DNA from: an uncultured Panacagrimonas sp.
Lineage (GTDB): Bacteria > Pseudomonadota > Gammaproteobacteria > Nevskiales > Nevskiaceae
Length of the DNA: 13,217 bases
Reading direction: 5' to 3'
NCBI GenBank assembly: GCA_946481265.1
Contig: CAMLNE010000080.1
Span: forward strand, 1-13,217
Shown here: positions 5,475 to 13,217 of the stretch, in pieces
Layout: each line of letters begins with the position of its first letter
Position numbering within the stretch: position 1 is the first letter of the stretch
Made by a program: the position numbers and the translations under genes
Notes under the pieces: generated by a model
The model's database searches: none
Told to the model about the DNA's origin: nothing
What the model saw: the letters and a program-made list of their open reading frames with translations, nothing else

Positions 5475-7424
5475 ATGCTCCGCAACGCCCTGATCCTTGC
5501 CGCCGTATTGCTGCCCGCGCCGCTGTACGCGGCACCCGCCGCCGCCGACCCCCTGGCGCCGGCACGCGCCGCCTTCGAACAGGCGCTGGCCGGTGTGCCG
5601 CGCGGCTCGGCGGAAGACACCGACTCCGTCCTGCTGCGCGAGTACCCCCTGTATCCCTGGCTGGAGGCCGCGCGCCTCGAGTGGCAGCTCGCGCGCGATC
5701 CGCAGGCGCCCGACTCCGCGATCGCCGCTTTCCTGGGTCGCGACGGCGATGCGCCGTGGACGCGCAGCCTGCGCAGCGCGTGGCTCAAGAAGCTGGCCGA
5801 ACAGCGGCGCTGGCCGGAGTTCCTCGCCTACTACGTGGAGGCGCGCGCCGATACCTCGCTGCGCTGCCACGCGATCGTGGCGTCGATCGAGACCGGGCCC
5901 ACGCCGGAGCTGGTCGGTCCGGCGCTGGCGCTCTACCGCACGGGCTCGGCCCTGCCGGCGGCCTGCACGCCGATGATCGACTGGCTTGCCGGGCAGGGGG
6001 CGCTCGGCGTCGAGCAGATCGCCGAGCGCACGCGCCTGGCGCTCGAGGCCAGCCAGATCGCGGTCGCCCGCATGCTGATCCGGCAGCTGCCCGAAGCGCA
6101 GCGCGGCGCCTACCAGCGGTGGGCCGACGTGATCGATGCGCCGTCGCGCCACCTCGAGCGCGCGATCGCGCAGGGGGTGGAGCCGCGCGCCGTGATCGAC
6201 GGCTTCAGCCGGCTCGCGCGCGCCGACGCGGACCAGGCGGCGGTCGTTCTCGCGCGCATCGAAGCGAACTGCGGCACGCCCTGCGACCTGCGTTCGCCCG
6301 GCACCATCGGCGAGATGCGCCGCGAGATCGCGCTGAACCTGTCGTGGAGCCGCCGTCCGGAGACCGTCGGCATGTTCCGCCAGGTGCCGGAGGCGGCGCT
6401 CGACGAGCGCGGGCACGAATGGCGCGTGCGCGCCGCGCTGTGGGCCGGCGACTGGACGCAGGCAGCGAACTGGATCGCGCTGATGCCGCCGGAGCTCGGT
6501 GAGCAGCCGCGTTGGCGCTACTGGCGCGGGCGCAGCGCCGAGAAGCTCGGGCGCGACGAGGCCGCCGCGGCCGAATACGCACGGCTGGCGCAGGAGAACG
6601 GCTACTACGCCGTGCTCGCCTCCGAGCGCCTGGATCGCGCCTACGAACCGCGCGCGCAGGTCCGGGCCGAGGATCCGGCCGTGCGCCAGCGGGTCGAGGC
6701 CTCGCCCGGCTTCGTGCGTGCGCGCGAGGCCTGGAAGATCGACCAGCGCAGCTGGGCGCGCCTCGAGTGGAACGAGGCGACCCGTGGCTTCGACGCCGCC
6801 CGGCTGATCGAGGCGGCACGGGTGGCCTCGTCCTGGGGCTGGCATCTGCAGGCGGTCGCCACGTCCACGCGCGCCGAGGTGTTCGACGACTTCGAGCTGC
6901 TCTACCCGCGGCCCTACGCGGCCGAACTGAGGGGTGCCGCCGAACGCGCCGGCCTGCCACCCGAGTGGGTGTGGGGGGTGCTGCGCCAGGAGAGTCTCTA
7001 CGACACGCGCGCACGGTCCTCGGCCAACGCCCTGGGCCTGCTGCAGCTGCTGCCGGCCACCGCGCGCGCCGTGGCGCGCCGCAACGGCCTGGATGCGCCC
7101 GGCGAGGAGGGCCTGTTCGATCCATCCACCAACCTGCTGCTCGGCACCGCCTACCTGCGCGAGCAGTTCGAGACCTTCGGCGGCCGCTTCGTGCTGGTGC
7201 TCGGTGCCTACAACGCCGGACCGAACGCGGTGCGGCGCTGGCTGCCGGCCGCGCCCATGGAGACCGACGTGTGGATCGAGAACGTGCCGTACAACGAGAC
7301 GCGCAGCTACATCCAGCGCATCGTCTGGCACAGCACGGTGTTCGCCTGGGACGCCAGCGGCAAGCCGCAGCGCATCACGCCCTGGCTCACGCCGATCTCG
7401 GCGGATCTCGAACCCCTTTCGTGA
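5475..7424 (+). CDS. slt: Soluble lytic murein transglycosylase (Slt70 type)
   Basis: A 649-residue periplasmic enzyme that cleaves the MurNAc-GlcNAc bond of peptidoglycan and forms 1,6-anhydro-muropeptides during wall turnover. The signal peptide is residues 1-19/20 ([19 protein letters not shown]). A long alpha-helical superhelix of about 460 residues follows, then the catalytic SLT domain (about 490-620). That domain has [13 protein letters not shown] with catalytic Glu506, [30 protein letters not shown] and the closing [11 protein letters not shown]. Length and Glu position are nearly those of E. coli Slt70 precursor (645 residues). The more common GLMQLMP is GLLQLLP here, a conservative change. 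The ATG at 5475 was chosen because it begins the signal peptide; an in-frame GTG at 5388 would add an arginine-rich stretch in front. The stop overlaps the cca start (GTGA). Confidence 0.94.
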   Translation: MLRNALILAAVLLPAPLYAAPAAADPLAPARAAFEQALAGVPRGSAEDTDSVLLREYPLYPWLEAARLEWQLARDPQAPDSAIAAFLGRDGDAPWTRSLRSAWLKKLAEQRRWPEFLAYYVEARADTSLRCHAIVASIETGPTPELVGPALALYRTGSALPAACTPMIDWLAGQGALGVEQIAERTRLALEASQIAVARMLIRQLPEAQRGAYQRWADVIDAPSRHLERAIAQGVEPRAVIDGFSRLARADADQAAVVLARIEANCGTPCDLRSPGTIGEMRREIALNLSWSRRPETVGMFRQVPEAALDERGHEWRVRAALWAGDWTQAANWIALMPPELGEQPRWRYWRGRSAEKLGRDEAAAAEYARLAQENGYYAVLASERLDRAYEPRAQVRAEDPAVRQRVEASPGFVRAREAWKIDQRSWARLEWNEATRGFDAARLIEAARVASSWGWHLQAVATSTRAEVFDDFELLYPRPYAAELRGAAERAGLPPEWVWGVLRQESLYDTRARSSANALGLLQLLPATARAVARRNGLDAPGEEGLFDPSTNLLLGTAYLREQFETFGGRFVLVLGAYNAGPNAVRRWLPAAPMETDVWIENVPYNETRSYIQRIVWHSTVFAWDASGKPQRITPWLTPISADLEPLS

Positions 7425-8668
7425 AGATCTACCTGGTCGGCGGCGCGGTCCGCGATGCCCTGCTCGGCCGCCCGGTGAAGGAACGCGACTGGGTGGTGGT
7501 GGGGGCCACGCCCGAGCAGATGGTCGAGGCCGGCTACCGTCCGGTGGGCCGCGACTTCCCGGTGTTCCTGCACCCGCAGACCCAGGAGGAACACGCGCTG
7601 GCGCGCACCGAGCGCAAGTCGGGCCGCGGCTACCACGGCTTCCAGTTCCAGACCGGTCCCGGCGTCAGCCTGGAGGACGACCTGTGGCGGCGCGACCTGA
7701 CCGTCAACGCCATCGCGCAGGACGCCGACGGCACGCTGGTCGACCCGCACGGCGGCCGGCGCGACCTCGAGGCGCGCCTGCTGCGCCACGTCTCGCCGGC
7801 CTTCGCCGAGGACCCGGTGCGCATCCTGCGCATCGCCCGCTTCGCGGCCCGCTTCGCGCCGCTGGGGTTTCGCGTGGCCGACGAGACCATGGCGCTGATG
7901 CGCGGCATGGTCGAGGCGGGTGAGACCGATCAGCTGGTCGCCGAGCGCGTGTGGAAGGAAGCCGAACGTGCGTTGATGGAGGCCGCGCCGCGCGTGTTCT
8001 TCGAGGTGCTGCAGGCCTGCGGTGCGCTGGCGCGCGTGATGCCCGAGCTCGCCGCGCTGAGCGGGGTGCCGCAGCGCGCGGACTATCACCCCGAGGTCGA
8101 CTCGCTGGTCCACACCCTGATGTGTCTGGAGGCGGCCGCCCGCGCAGACCGCCCGCTGGACGTGCGCGTCGCCGCGCTGCTGCACGACCTGGGCAAGGCG
8201 GTGACGCCGCGCGACGAATGGCCCCGTCACCTGCGCCACGAGGATCGCGGCCTGCCGCTGGTGCGCCAGTTCTGCGAGCGGCTGCGCGTGCCGGCGGCGC
8301 TGCGCGATCTGGCGCTGGCGGTGACCCGCGAACACCTGCTGGTCCACCGCGTGCACGAGCTGCGCCCGGTCACCCTGGCGGCCCTGCTCGAACGTCTCGA
8401 TGCCTTCCGCAAGCCGGATCGCTTCGAGCTCGCCCTGCAGGCCTGCGAATGCGATGCCCGCGGACGCCTGGGTTTCGAGGACTGCGCCTACCCGCAGACC
8501 GATTACCTGCGCGAGGCCGCGCGCGCCGCCACGGTATCCAATGCCGAGGTCATCGCCGACGGCTTCGGCGGCCCCGCCATCGGCGAGGAGATCCGGCGGC
8601 GGCGGCAGGCCCAGCTCGATCGCTGGAAGGCAACGCGCGGGCCGGACCCGCCCAATCCGGGGCCGTAA
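7421..8668 (+). CDS. cca: CCA-adding tRNA nucleotidyltransferase (multifunctional Cca, with HD domain)
   Basis: Cca builds or repairs the 3' CCA end of tRNAs without a template, using CTP and ATP. The 415 residues match the gammaproteobacterial class, which carries a C-terminal HD phosphohydrolase domain. The head and neck domains show [63 protein letters not shown] (the nucleotide-domain motif) and [23 protein letters not shown]. The HD motif is His255-Asp256 in LLHDLGKAV, the same numbering as in E. coli. Position 21 is Glu where E. coli has Asp in the metal site DxD; as far as I recall other gammaproteobacterial Cca proteins also have Glu, so this is not taken as a defect. The GTG start overlaps the slt stop (GTGA), and it aligns exactly with the known N-terminus. 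No separate Shine-Dalgarno is seen, which fits translational coupling. Confidence 0.96.
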   Translation: MKIYLVGGAVRDALLGRPVKERDWVVVGATPEQMVEAGYRPVGRDFPVFLHPQTQEEHALARTERKSGRGYHGFQFQTGPGVSLEDDLWRRDLTVNAIAQDADGTLVDPHGGRRDLEARLLRHVSPAFAEDPVRILRIARFAARFAPLGFRVADETMALMRGMVEAGETDQLVAERVWKEAERALMEAAPRVFFEVLQACGALARVMPELAALSGVPQRADYHPEVDSLVHTLMCLEAAARADRPLDVRVAALLHDLGKAVTPRDEWPRHLRHEDRGLPLVRQFCERLRVPAALRDLALAVTREHLLVHRVHELRPVTLAALLERLDAFRKPDRFELALQACECDARGRLGFEDCAYPQTDYLREAARAATVSNAEVIADGFGGPAIGEEIRRRRQAQLDRWKATRGPDPPNPGP

Positions 8669-8675
8669 CAACATG

Positions 8676-8710
8676 GAACCCCGCGGCGTCATGTGACCGC
8701 CGCGGGGTTC
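8676..8710. terminator. Perfect 13-bp hairpin between cca and the facing gene
   Basis: GAACCCCGCGGCG (8676-8688) and CGCCGCGGGGTTC (8698-8710) are exact inverted repeats around a 9-base loop. It lies 8 bases after the cca stop and 48 bases beyond the stop of the gene converging from the right. There is no long T-run on either side. Position and stability suggest a shared, possibly bidirectional, terminator. Confidence 0.6.
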
Positions 8711-8758
8711 AGGGTGTCGCCGCTGTCCGCGCCGCCGGGGCGGCGCCAGCGGCCTATC

Positions 8759-9391
8759 TCACAGGCTGCCCAGCACCGGAAGCTGGCCGCCGGCCACGCT
8801 GCCCACGGCACCCTGCACCACGCCACCGACGATGGGCAGCACGCCGCCGACCGCGCCGCCGAGCGCGGGCACTGCGTCCAGACCCGGCAGCCCTGCGCCG
8901 ATCGTGCCGCCCAGCACGCCGCCGACCACCGGCAAGCCGCCCAGGCTGTCACCGACCAGGCTGCCGCCGATCACGCTGCCGACGATGGGCAGGCCATCCA
9001 GCCCCGGCAACCCGCCGCCGAGGGTCCCGCCCAGCACACCACCGACAACGGGCAGGCCATCCAGGCCGGGCAGGCCGCCGCTGACGCCGCCGCCAAGCAT
9101 GCCGCCGACCACGGGCAGGCCGGCCAGGGCGCCCGTGCCGCCGATCGACCCGCCCAGCACCGGCAGGCCGCCGACCACCGGCAGACCCCCGGCCAGACCG
9201 CCGGTGAGGCCGCCGGTCAGCGAGCCCAGCACCGGCAGCGAACCGAGCGCGGGCAAGGAGCCCGTCGCGCCGCCGAGGTTGAGGTTGAGCGTGCTGAGCA
9301 GGGGAAGCGCGCCGACGGCGGGCGCCGCATGGGCCGACAGGGAGCCGACCAGGGCGGCCGTCGCGGCCAGGAACATCGGAATCTTGCGCAT
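8759..9391 (-). CDS. Secreted Gly/Leu/Val-rich repeat protein of unknown function
   Basis: A 210-residue protein whose function I do not recognise. Residues 1-22 form a clear signal peptide (MRKIPMFLAATAALVGSLSA, then HA before APA), so it is exported. The rest is almost only Gly, Leu, Val, Pro, Ile, Ser and Ala, with very few charged residues and no cysteine. Its core is a tandem repeat of about 21 residues, LPVVGGVLGG followed by TLGGGLPGLDG, at 92-173, with degenerate units on both sides (LPALGS, LPVLGS; LPIVGG near the end). GGxxGG spacings recall glycine-zipper or amyloid-forming sequences, but this is inference. The ATG at 9391 has a strong GGAGGA eight bases upstream (9405-9400, - strand). 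Upstream codons in the same frame are not credible. It stands alone between cca and the DUF547 gene. Confidence 0.8.
   Translation of the reverse strand: MRKIPMFLAATAALVGSLSAHAAPAVGALPLLSTLNLNLGGATGSLPALGSLPVLGSLTGGLTGGLAGGLPVVGGLPVLGGSIGGTGALAGLPVVGGMLGGGVSGGLPGLDGLPVVGGVLGGTLGGGLPGLDGLPIVGSVIGGSLVGDSLGGLPVVGGVLGGTIGAGLPGLDAVPALGGAVGGVLPIVGGVVQGAVGSVAGGQLPVLGSL
8873..9118 (-). repeat. In-gene tandem repeats encoding units of about 21 residues
   Basis: Four consecutive units start at residues 92, 113, 134 and 153 with lengths 21, 21, 19 and 21. Each begins LPVVGG or LPIVGS, and units 1, 2 and 4 end in GLPGLDG/A. The DNA is correspondingly repetitive, with recurring GGGCAGGCCATCCA-like stretches on the + strand. 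Such arrays can expand or contract by slippage or recombination. Confidence 0.75.
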
Positions 9392-9705
9392 GAAAGAAAT
9401 CCTCCAGGAGAGATCGAAGACGAAGCAGGCGACCGGTCGAGGGATACGAAACGGGATTGGACGGGGCGGCGCGGACTGCTCCCTTCGCGTCGTCGTCCGG
9501 ATGGCTTCGGTGTCGCGGCTACCGGTGACGTCATGCAACAGGGAAATGGGCGTGACGTTTTGCCGACGCGGATAGACGGATTTCCGGCGCTGACGGAAAG
9601 GATGGACGGACGCGTGCGGCAGACGAGCGCACGACCTGACCGGGACGTCAGTCGTTCATTCGCGGAAAAGCGCCGGAATTCCAGCGAGGCGCAGGAGGCG
9701 ATCCC
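9392..9705. other. Intergenic region upstream of the repeat-protein gene, no gene seen
   Basis: This 314-base stretch has no credible ORF. It holds the ribosome binding site of the repeat-protein gene at its left end. The motif TGACGT/GACGTCA occurs three times: TGACGTCA at 9526-9533, TGACGT at 9553-9558 and GACGTCA at 9644-9650. These could be regulator sites for the repeat-protein gene. No convincing -35/-10 pair was found, and no clear terminator for the DUF547 gene that ends at 9706. Confidence 0.5.
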
Positions 9706-10560
9706 TCAGGGGCGGGCGGAAGCGTCGTTGAGCGCCCAGTCGAAGCTGTCACCGCCGATGCGGTGTGCCGAGGCGAGCTGCGCGGCGAGCGGCGGCTCGG
9801 CATGGCGGCGCAGGTGTTCGATCACGGCCGCGTCGCTGCCGCCGAAGTCGGCCGCATACCACGCGTAGAGGCTGGACACCTGCAGGCGCCCCTTCGGGTC
9901 GATGTGGGCGCCGCGCGGGTGATTCACGAAGGCGCGCGCCGCCTGGTCGAGTGCCGCGTCGGTGTTCGAGGCGGTGTAGGCCTCGCCCATCAGCTGCGGT
10001 GAACCGATGGCCGCGTCGGTGAGCGCGTAGTGCAGGCGCGCATCCGTCCAGATCGGCCGCAGGATGCGATGCGCGATGTCCTCCAGCGAGACCGTCTCAT
10101 CCTCGATCTTGAGCATCCGGGCGGACCAGGGCCCCTTGGCGAACAGGCCCGGCGAGATCGCGATCTGCATGATGCTGTCGACCGGGTAGCGCTCGAGCAC
10201 CAGCTTGACCGTGTGCGCGTTGTAGAGGTTGATCCAGTACGCGCGCTGCTCCTCGGGCCGTAGCGTCGACACCTCGGTGCGCTGCAGCTGGTCGAGGTAG
10301 ACACGCAGGTAGCCACGGTCCTCGCCGCTGACCTCGGCATAGCGCAGGCGGTTGATGCCGTCGTCGGCGGCCACGACATAGCGGGCCAGGAAGGTCGACC
10401 ACAGCGTGTGGTTGAGCACGCGGGTGGCGGTCGGATCGTTGCGTGTCCACCGCTCCCAGCGTTCGGCGCGCGGCATGGCGGCGCGCGCGGGCACCAAGCC
10501 GGCCGGCAGCAATGCCAGCCCCGCGAGCAGGGCGCGCCGCGTCTGCGAGGGTGCGCTCAA
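9706..10560 (-). CDS. DUF547-family protein with signal peptide
   Basis: A 284-residue protein of the DUF547 family, whose biochemical role is not established. Family marks seen are [21 protein letters not shown] (107-126), [12 protein letters not shown] (158-169), [13 protein letters not shown] (177-188), FVNHPRG and the ending FDWALND (273-279). Residues 1-28 look like an export signal, with a twin arginine ([17 protein letters not shown]). Either a Tat or a Sec route is possible; a strict Tat consensus is not met. The TTG at 10560 was chosen because it gives the complete signal peptide and overlaps the lipase stop (TTGA). The next ATG, at residue 29, would remove the signal. It is translationally coupled behind the lipase gene, suggesting a shared envelope or lipid-related role, which is inference only. 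Confidence 0.85.
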   Translation of the reverse strand: MSAPSQTRRALLAGLALLPAGLVPARAAMPRAERWERWTRNDPTATRVLNHTLWSTFLARYVVAADDGINRLRYAEVSGEDRGYLRVYLDQLQRTEVSTLRPEEQRAYWINLYNAHTVKLVLERYPVDSIMQIAISPGLFAKGPWSARMLKIEDETVSLEDIAHRILRPIWTDARLHYALTDAAIGSPQLMGEAYTASNTDAALDQAARAFVNHPRGAHIDPKGRLQVSSLYAWYAADFGGSDAAVIEHLRRHAEPPLAAQLASAHRIGGDSFDWALNDASARP

Positions 10561-11495
10561 GACGGGCGCGCGGGGCCGGCGCGCGGGGTGAGCCACTCGA
10601 TCACGTCGCGCGTGACCTGCTCGCGACAGGTGTCGTTGATCAGTTCGTGGCGGCCACCCTCGTAGATCTTCAAGGTGACATCGCGCAGGCCCGCGCCGGC
10701 GTAGGCGCGCTCGAGGATGGCGGGGCCGCGCGTGCCGTGCGTGGCCGCATCCTCGGTGCCCGCGATGATCAGGATCGGCAGCTGCCTGGGAATGCGGGCC
10801 AGGCGCGCCGGTTCGCGCAGGCGCGCGCCATAGGCGAGCAGTTCCGACCACAGGCCGGCCGAGGCGCGGAACCCGCAGCGCGGATCGTTGATGTAGTGGT
10901 CGACCTCGGCCGGGTCACGCGAAAGCCAGTCGAAGGCCGTGCGCGTCGGCTTGAACCGCTTGTTGAACTTGCGGAACGACAGGCGCTCGGCGAGCGCGCT
11001 GCGATGGCGGCATCCGCCCAGGGCGATCTCGGCGCGCATCAGTGCCAGGCCGATCGCGCGCATCCGGCCCATCTCGCCGGTGGTCGACGACAGCACGCAG
11101 GCCTGGATGTCGCGGCCGTGATGCACGATGTAGTCCTGCGACAGCAGCGCGCCCATGCTGTGACCGAACAGCATCAGCGGCAGCCCGGGGAATTTTTCGC
11201 GGATGTCGACCTGCACCGCCCGGATCGACTGCAGCGCCAGGCGCCAGCCATGCTCGTCGGCGAAGTGGCCGAGTTCATCGGGTGCGCGCGCGGTACGGCC
11301 ATGTCCCGGCAGGTCGTGAGCAAACACCGCGTAGCCGGCCTTGGTCAGGGCGCCGGCGAAACGCGCGTAGCGTCCGCCGTGCTCGGCCATGCCATGCACG
11401 ATCTGCACGCAGGCACGCGGCGTGCCCATCGGCACCCAGGCGCGCACGAAGGCCACGCCGTTGCGCACCTTCAGCTGGAACTCGGTCGCACTCAA
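10557..11495 (-). CDS. Alpha/beta hydrolase, monoacylglycerol lipase / lysophospholipase-like
   Basis: A 312-residue serine hydrolase of the Hydrolase_4 / monoacylglycerol-lipase type. The nucleophile elbow GHSMG places Ser113. Asp249 (AGTEDAAT) and His283 ([10 protein letters not shown]) complete the triad. [11 protein letters not shown] (33-43) is the oxyanion-hole motif and HDLPGHGRT (60-68) is typical of the family. No signal peptide is seen, so it is probably cytoplasmic. Likely substrates are monoglycerides or lysophospholipids, releasing fatty acid and glycerol or a glycerophosphodiester. The start is TTG at 11495, judged from the N-terminus [15 protein letters not shown]. No in-frame ATG is available nearby and the ribosome binding site is weak. 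It is divergent from glpK, which would use the released glycerol, and overlaps the DUF547 gene. Confidence 0.88.
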   Translation of the reverse strand: MSATEFQLKVRNGVAFVRAWVPMGTPRACVQIVHGMAEHGGRYARFAGALTKAGYAVFAHDLPGHGRTARAPDELGHFADEHGWRLALQSIRAVQVDIREKFPGLPLMLFGHSMGALLSQDYIVHHGRDIQACVLSSTTGEMGRMRAIGLALMRAEIALGGCRHRSALAERLSFRKFNKRFKPTRTAFDWLSRDPAEVDHYINDPRCGFRASAGLWSELLAYGARLREPARLARIPRQLPILIIAGTEDAATHGTRGPAILERAYAGAGLRDVTLKIYEGGRHELINDTCREQVTRDVIEWLTPRAGPARPS

Positions 11496-11577
11496 GAGTT
11501 AGTTTCCGTCTCGCTGCACGCCTGGGCCGGCGCGTCTCGGTGTCGGCGCAGTCTTCCACAACCGAAGGGGTCAATCC

Positions 11578-11730
11578 ATGAGCGCCGTTCCATGCCGGGC
11601 CGTCCTGCCATTCGAAGCGTCCGCGGAACTCTCGACGCGCGATCGCGGCCTCGACGGGATCCGGCGCAGCCGCGGGACATGCAGGGAGAAGCGCCCGGCT
11701 TCGCCCGCCCTGCGGGGGATCGCCTCGTGA
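11578..11730 (+). CDS. Candidate 50-codon small ORF coupled to glpK
   Basis: An ATG at 11578 has AAGGGG seven bases upstream (11565-11570), the best ribosome binding site in this part of the window. It opens a 50-residue frame that ends in TGA at 11728-11730, overlapping the GTG of glpK (GTGA). The peptide begins [15 protein letters not shown] and has an arginine-rich second half with two cysteines. It has no signal or membrane segment and I recognise no family. Third codon positions are G or C in 41 of 49 codons, higher than in the other two forward frames over the same bases (about 70 percent). Coding is therefore plausible but unproven. It may be a leader peptide that delivers ribosomes to the GTG start of glpK, a real small protein, or chance. 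Confidence 0.45.
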   Translation: MSAVPCRAVLPFEASAELSTRDRGLDGIRRSRGTCREKRPASPALRGIAS

Positions 11731-13208
11731 GCGCGCTGCTCGCCATCGACCAGGGCACCACCAGCACGCGCGCCATCGTGTTCGACGCCAAGGGCCGCAA
11801 GCTCGGCGTGCACCAGGTGGAACTGCCGCAGTCCTTCCCCCAGCCGGGCTGGGTCGAGCACGATGCGCTGCGTATCCGCGACGACGCCGTCGCCTGCGCG
11901 GGCGGCGCGCTGAAGGCGGCCGGGCTGTCGGCACGCGACATCGCGGGCATCGGCATCACCAACCAGCGCGAGACCGCGGTGGTGTGGGATCGCGCCACCG
12001 GCACGCCCATCCACCCGGCCATCGTCTGGCAGGACCGGCGGACCGCGGACTTCTGCGCCGCGCACGCCGATCGCAGCGACTGGCTGGCCGATCGCAGCGG
12101 CCTGCTGCTCGATCCCTATTTCTCCGCCACCAAGATCGGCTGGATGCTGGACCGCGTGGAGGGCGCGCGCCGGCGTGCGGAAAACGGCGAGCTGGCCTTC
12201 GGCACCATCGACTGCTGGCTGCTGTGGACGCTCACCGGCGGCAAGGTGCACGCCACCGACGCCAGCAACGCCTCGCGCACCGCGCTGTTCAACATCCGCA
12301 CGCAGGACTGGGACGACGAGCTGCTCGCGTTCTTCGGCGTGCCGCGCGCGATGCTGCCCGAGGTGCGCGACTGCGCGGCCGAGTTCGGCAGCACGCAGGC
12401 CGGCTTGCTGGGCGGCGCGATTCCGATCCGCGGCATGCTCGGCGACCAGCAGGCCGCCACGGTCGGTCAGGCCTGCTTCGAGCCCGGCATGATCAAGAGC
12501 ACCTACGGCACCGGCTGCTTCATGGTGCTCAACACCGGCGACGAGTTCGTGCGCAGCCGCAACAAGCTGCTGTCGACGGTGGCCTACCGCTTCGGCGGCA
12601 AGACCACCTACGCGCTCGAGGGCAGCATCTTCGTCGCGGGCGCCGCCGTGCAGTGGCTGCGCGACGCCGTGCACCTGATCGCTTCGGCCGGCGAGACCGA
12701 GAAGCTCGCGCGTTCCATCCGCGACACCGAGGGCGTCTACCTCGTCCCCGCGTTCACCGGCCTGGGCGCGCCGTACTGGGATCCGCAGGCGCGCGGCGCG
12801 ATCATCGGCCTGACGCGCAACTCGGGCATCGCGCACATCGTGCGCGCCGCCCTGGAGAGCGTGGGCTACCAGACGCGCGACCTGATGACCGCGATGCGCC
12901 AGGACGCGCGCGAGGCCACCGAGCTGCGTGTCGACGGCGGCATGGTCGTCAACGATTTCGTCACCCAGACCCTGGCCGACATCCTGCAGATGGCGGTGGT
13001 GCGGCCGGCGACGGTCGAGACCACCGCGCTGGGGGCGGCCTTCGCGGCCGGGCTGCAGGCGGGGGTGTACGACTCGCTCGATGCGATCTCCAGGCTGTGG
13101 GAGGCCGAGGCGCGGTTCCAGCCGGAACTGCCGGCGGACCGGGCGGATGCGCTGTATGCCGGGTGGCAGACGGCAGTGAAGCGGGTCCGGAGCCAGCCGG
13201 CGGAGTAG
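11727..13208 (+). CDS. glpK: Glycerol kinase
   Basis: A 493-residue FGGY-family kinase, cytoplasmic, that converts glycerol and ATP to sn-glycerol 3-phosphate. N-terminal [15 protein letters not shown] (6-20) is the phosphate-binding motif. ITNQRET holds Arg81-Glu82, WQDRR is at 101-105, and LGDQQAA holds Asp240, the catalytic base. [47 protein letters not shown] and [13 protein letters not shown] follow in family order. The stretch before GDQQ ([10 protein letters not shown]) lacks the glycine-arginine loop that in E. coli GlpK binds the inhibitor fructose 1,6-bisphosphate. The GTG at 11727 aligns with the start of known GlpK proteins. An in-frame ATG at 11679 would add 16 residues that fit poorly. 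GGGGGA at about 11714-11719 may serve as ribosome binding site. It probably receives coupled translation from the small ORF, and it lies divergent from the lipase gene. Confidence 0.96.
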   Translation: MSALLAIDQGTTSTRAIVFDAKGRKLGVHQVELPQSFPQPGWVEHDALRIRDDAVACAGGALKAAGLSARDIAGIGITNQRETAVVWDRATGTPIHPAIVWQDRRTADFCAAHADRSDWLADRSGLLLDPYFSATKIGWMLDRVEGARRRAENGELAFGTIDCWLLWTLTGGKVHATDASNASRTALFNIRTQDWDDELLAFFGVPRAMLPEVRDCAAEFGSTQAGLLGGAIPIRGMLGDQQAATVGQACFEPGMIKSTYGTGCFMVLNTGDEFVRSRNKLLSTVAYRFGGKTTYALEGSIFVAGAAVQWLRDAVHLIASAGETEKLARSIRDTEGVYLVPAFTGLGAPYWDPQARGAIIGLTRNSGIAHIVRAALESVGYQTRDLMTAMRQDAREATELRVDGGMVVNDFVTQTLADILQMAVVRPATVETTALGAAFAAGLQAGVYDSLDAISRLWEAEARFQPELPADRADALYAGWQTAVKRVRSQPAE

Positions 13209-13217
13209 TGCCGGGTC

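Noticed and set aside
5441..6502. ATG at 5441 preceded by AGGAGG (5424-5429)
   Set aside because: This frame differs from slt, and its product is an Arg/Ala-rich shadow. The slt frame carries the signal peptide and all SLT motifs.
5367..7331. 654-codon open frame on the - strand under slt
   Set aside because: Shadow of slt, with a low-complexity RGAHQ-rich product.
7481..7489. Glu21 in place of the first Asp of the Cca metal-binding DxD
   Set aside because: Glu at this position is, as far as I recall, found in other gammaproteobacterial Cca proteins. All other motifs are intact, so I do not read it as an inactive enzyme.
7307..8692. 461-codon open frame on the - strand under cca
   Set aside because: Antisense to a certain cca gene and without family features.
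8873..9118. CRISPR-like repetitive DNA
   Set aside because: The repeats are in frame, encode a regular protein pattern, vary in length by codons, and have no unique spacers.
9392..9538. 49-residue N-terminal extension of the repeat protein
   Set aside because: It would bury the signal peptide. The GGAGGA before the ATG at 9391 decides the start.
10443..11726. Long in-frame extension upstream of glpK
   Set aside because: It lies antisense to the lipase and DUF547 genes. GlpK family alignment begins at the GTG at 11727; the ATG at 11679 was also judged less likely.

Overview
The window is densely coding, GC-rich bacterial DNA. Several products read closely like enzymes of Gammaproteobacteria: HemF, OxyR, Slt70-type transglycosylase, the HD-domain form of Cca, and GlpK. 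A high-GC gammaproteobacterium is the best reading. The exact order cannot be settled from sequence alone. Most of the content is housekeeping; one accessory block, a hipBA toxin-antitoxin locus, sits in the middle.

Left part (1-2239, + strand): the 3' end of tsaC (tRNA t6A synthesis), then hemF (oxygen-dependent haem synthesis, start overlapping the tsaC stop), then oxyR (peroxide-sensing LysR regulator) 30 bases on. These look like one transcription unit. The oxyR stop shares a CTAG with the stop of the facing gene.

Middle (2236-5382, - strand), read leftwards: a TSUP/TauE-SafE membrane permease; a 178-base AT-rich spacer holding a putative promoter and four related 20-bp inverted repeats (probable HipB operators); hipB and hipA overlapping by GTGA; then a 125-residue protein of unknown function that may be a third member of the hip operon.

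5475-8668 (+ strand): slt (periplasmic lytic transglycosylase) and cca (CCA-adding enzyme), coupled by a GTGA overlap and followed by a perfect 13-bp hairpin. Facing them is a secreted Gly/Leu/Val-rich protein built from repeats of about 21 residues, then a 314-base non-coding gap.

Right part: a DUF547 protein and a monoacylglycerol-lipase-like hydrolase on the - strand (TTGA overlap, both with TTG starts). They are divergent from glpK on the + strand. glpK is preceded by a 50-codon small ORF with a good ribosome binding site whose stop overlaps the glpK start. The lipase would release glycerol and GlpK would phosphorylate it, so the divergent pair makes metabolic sense.

The points most worth following up are the hip operator array and the possible third hip gene, the small ORF coupled to glpK, and the repeat-built secreted protein. 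No rRNA, tRNA, CRISPR array, insertion sequence or prophage was seen.
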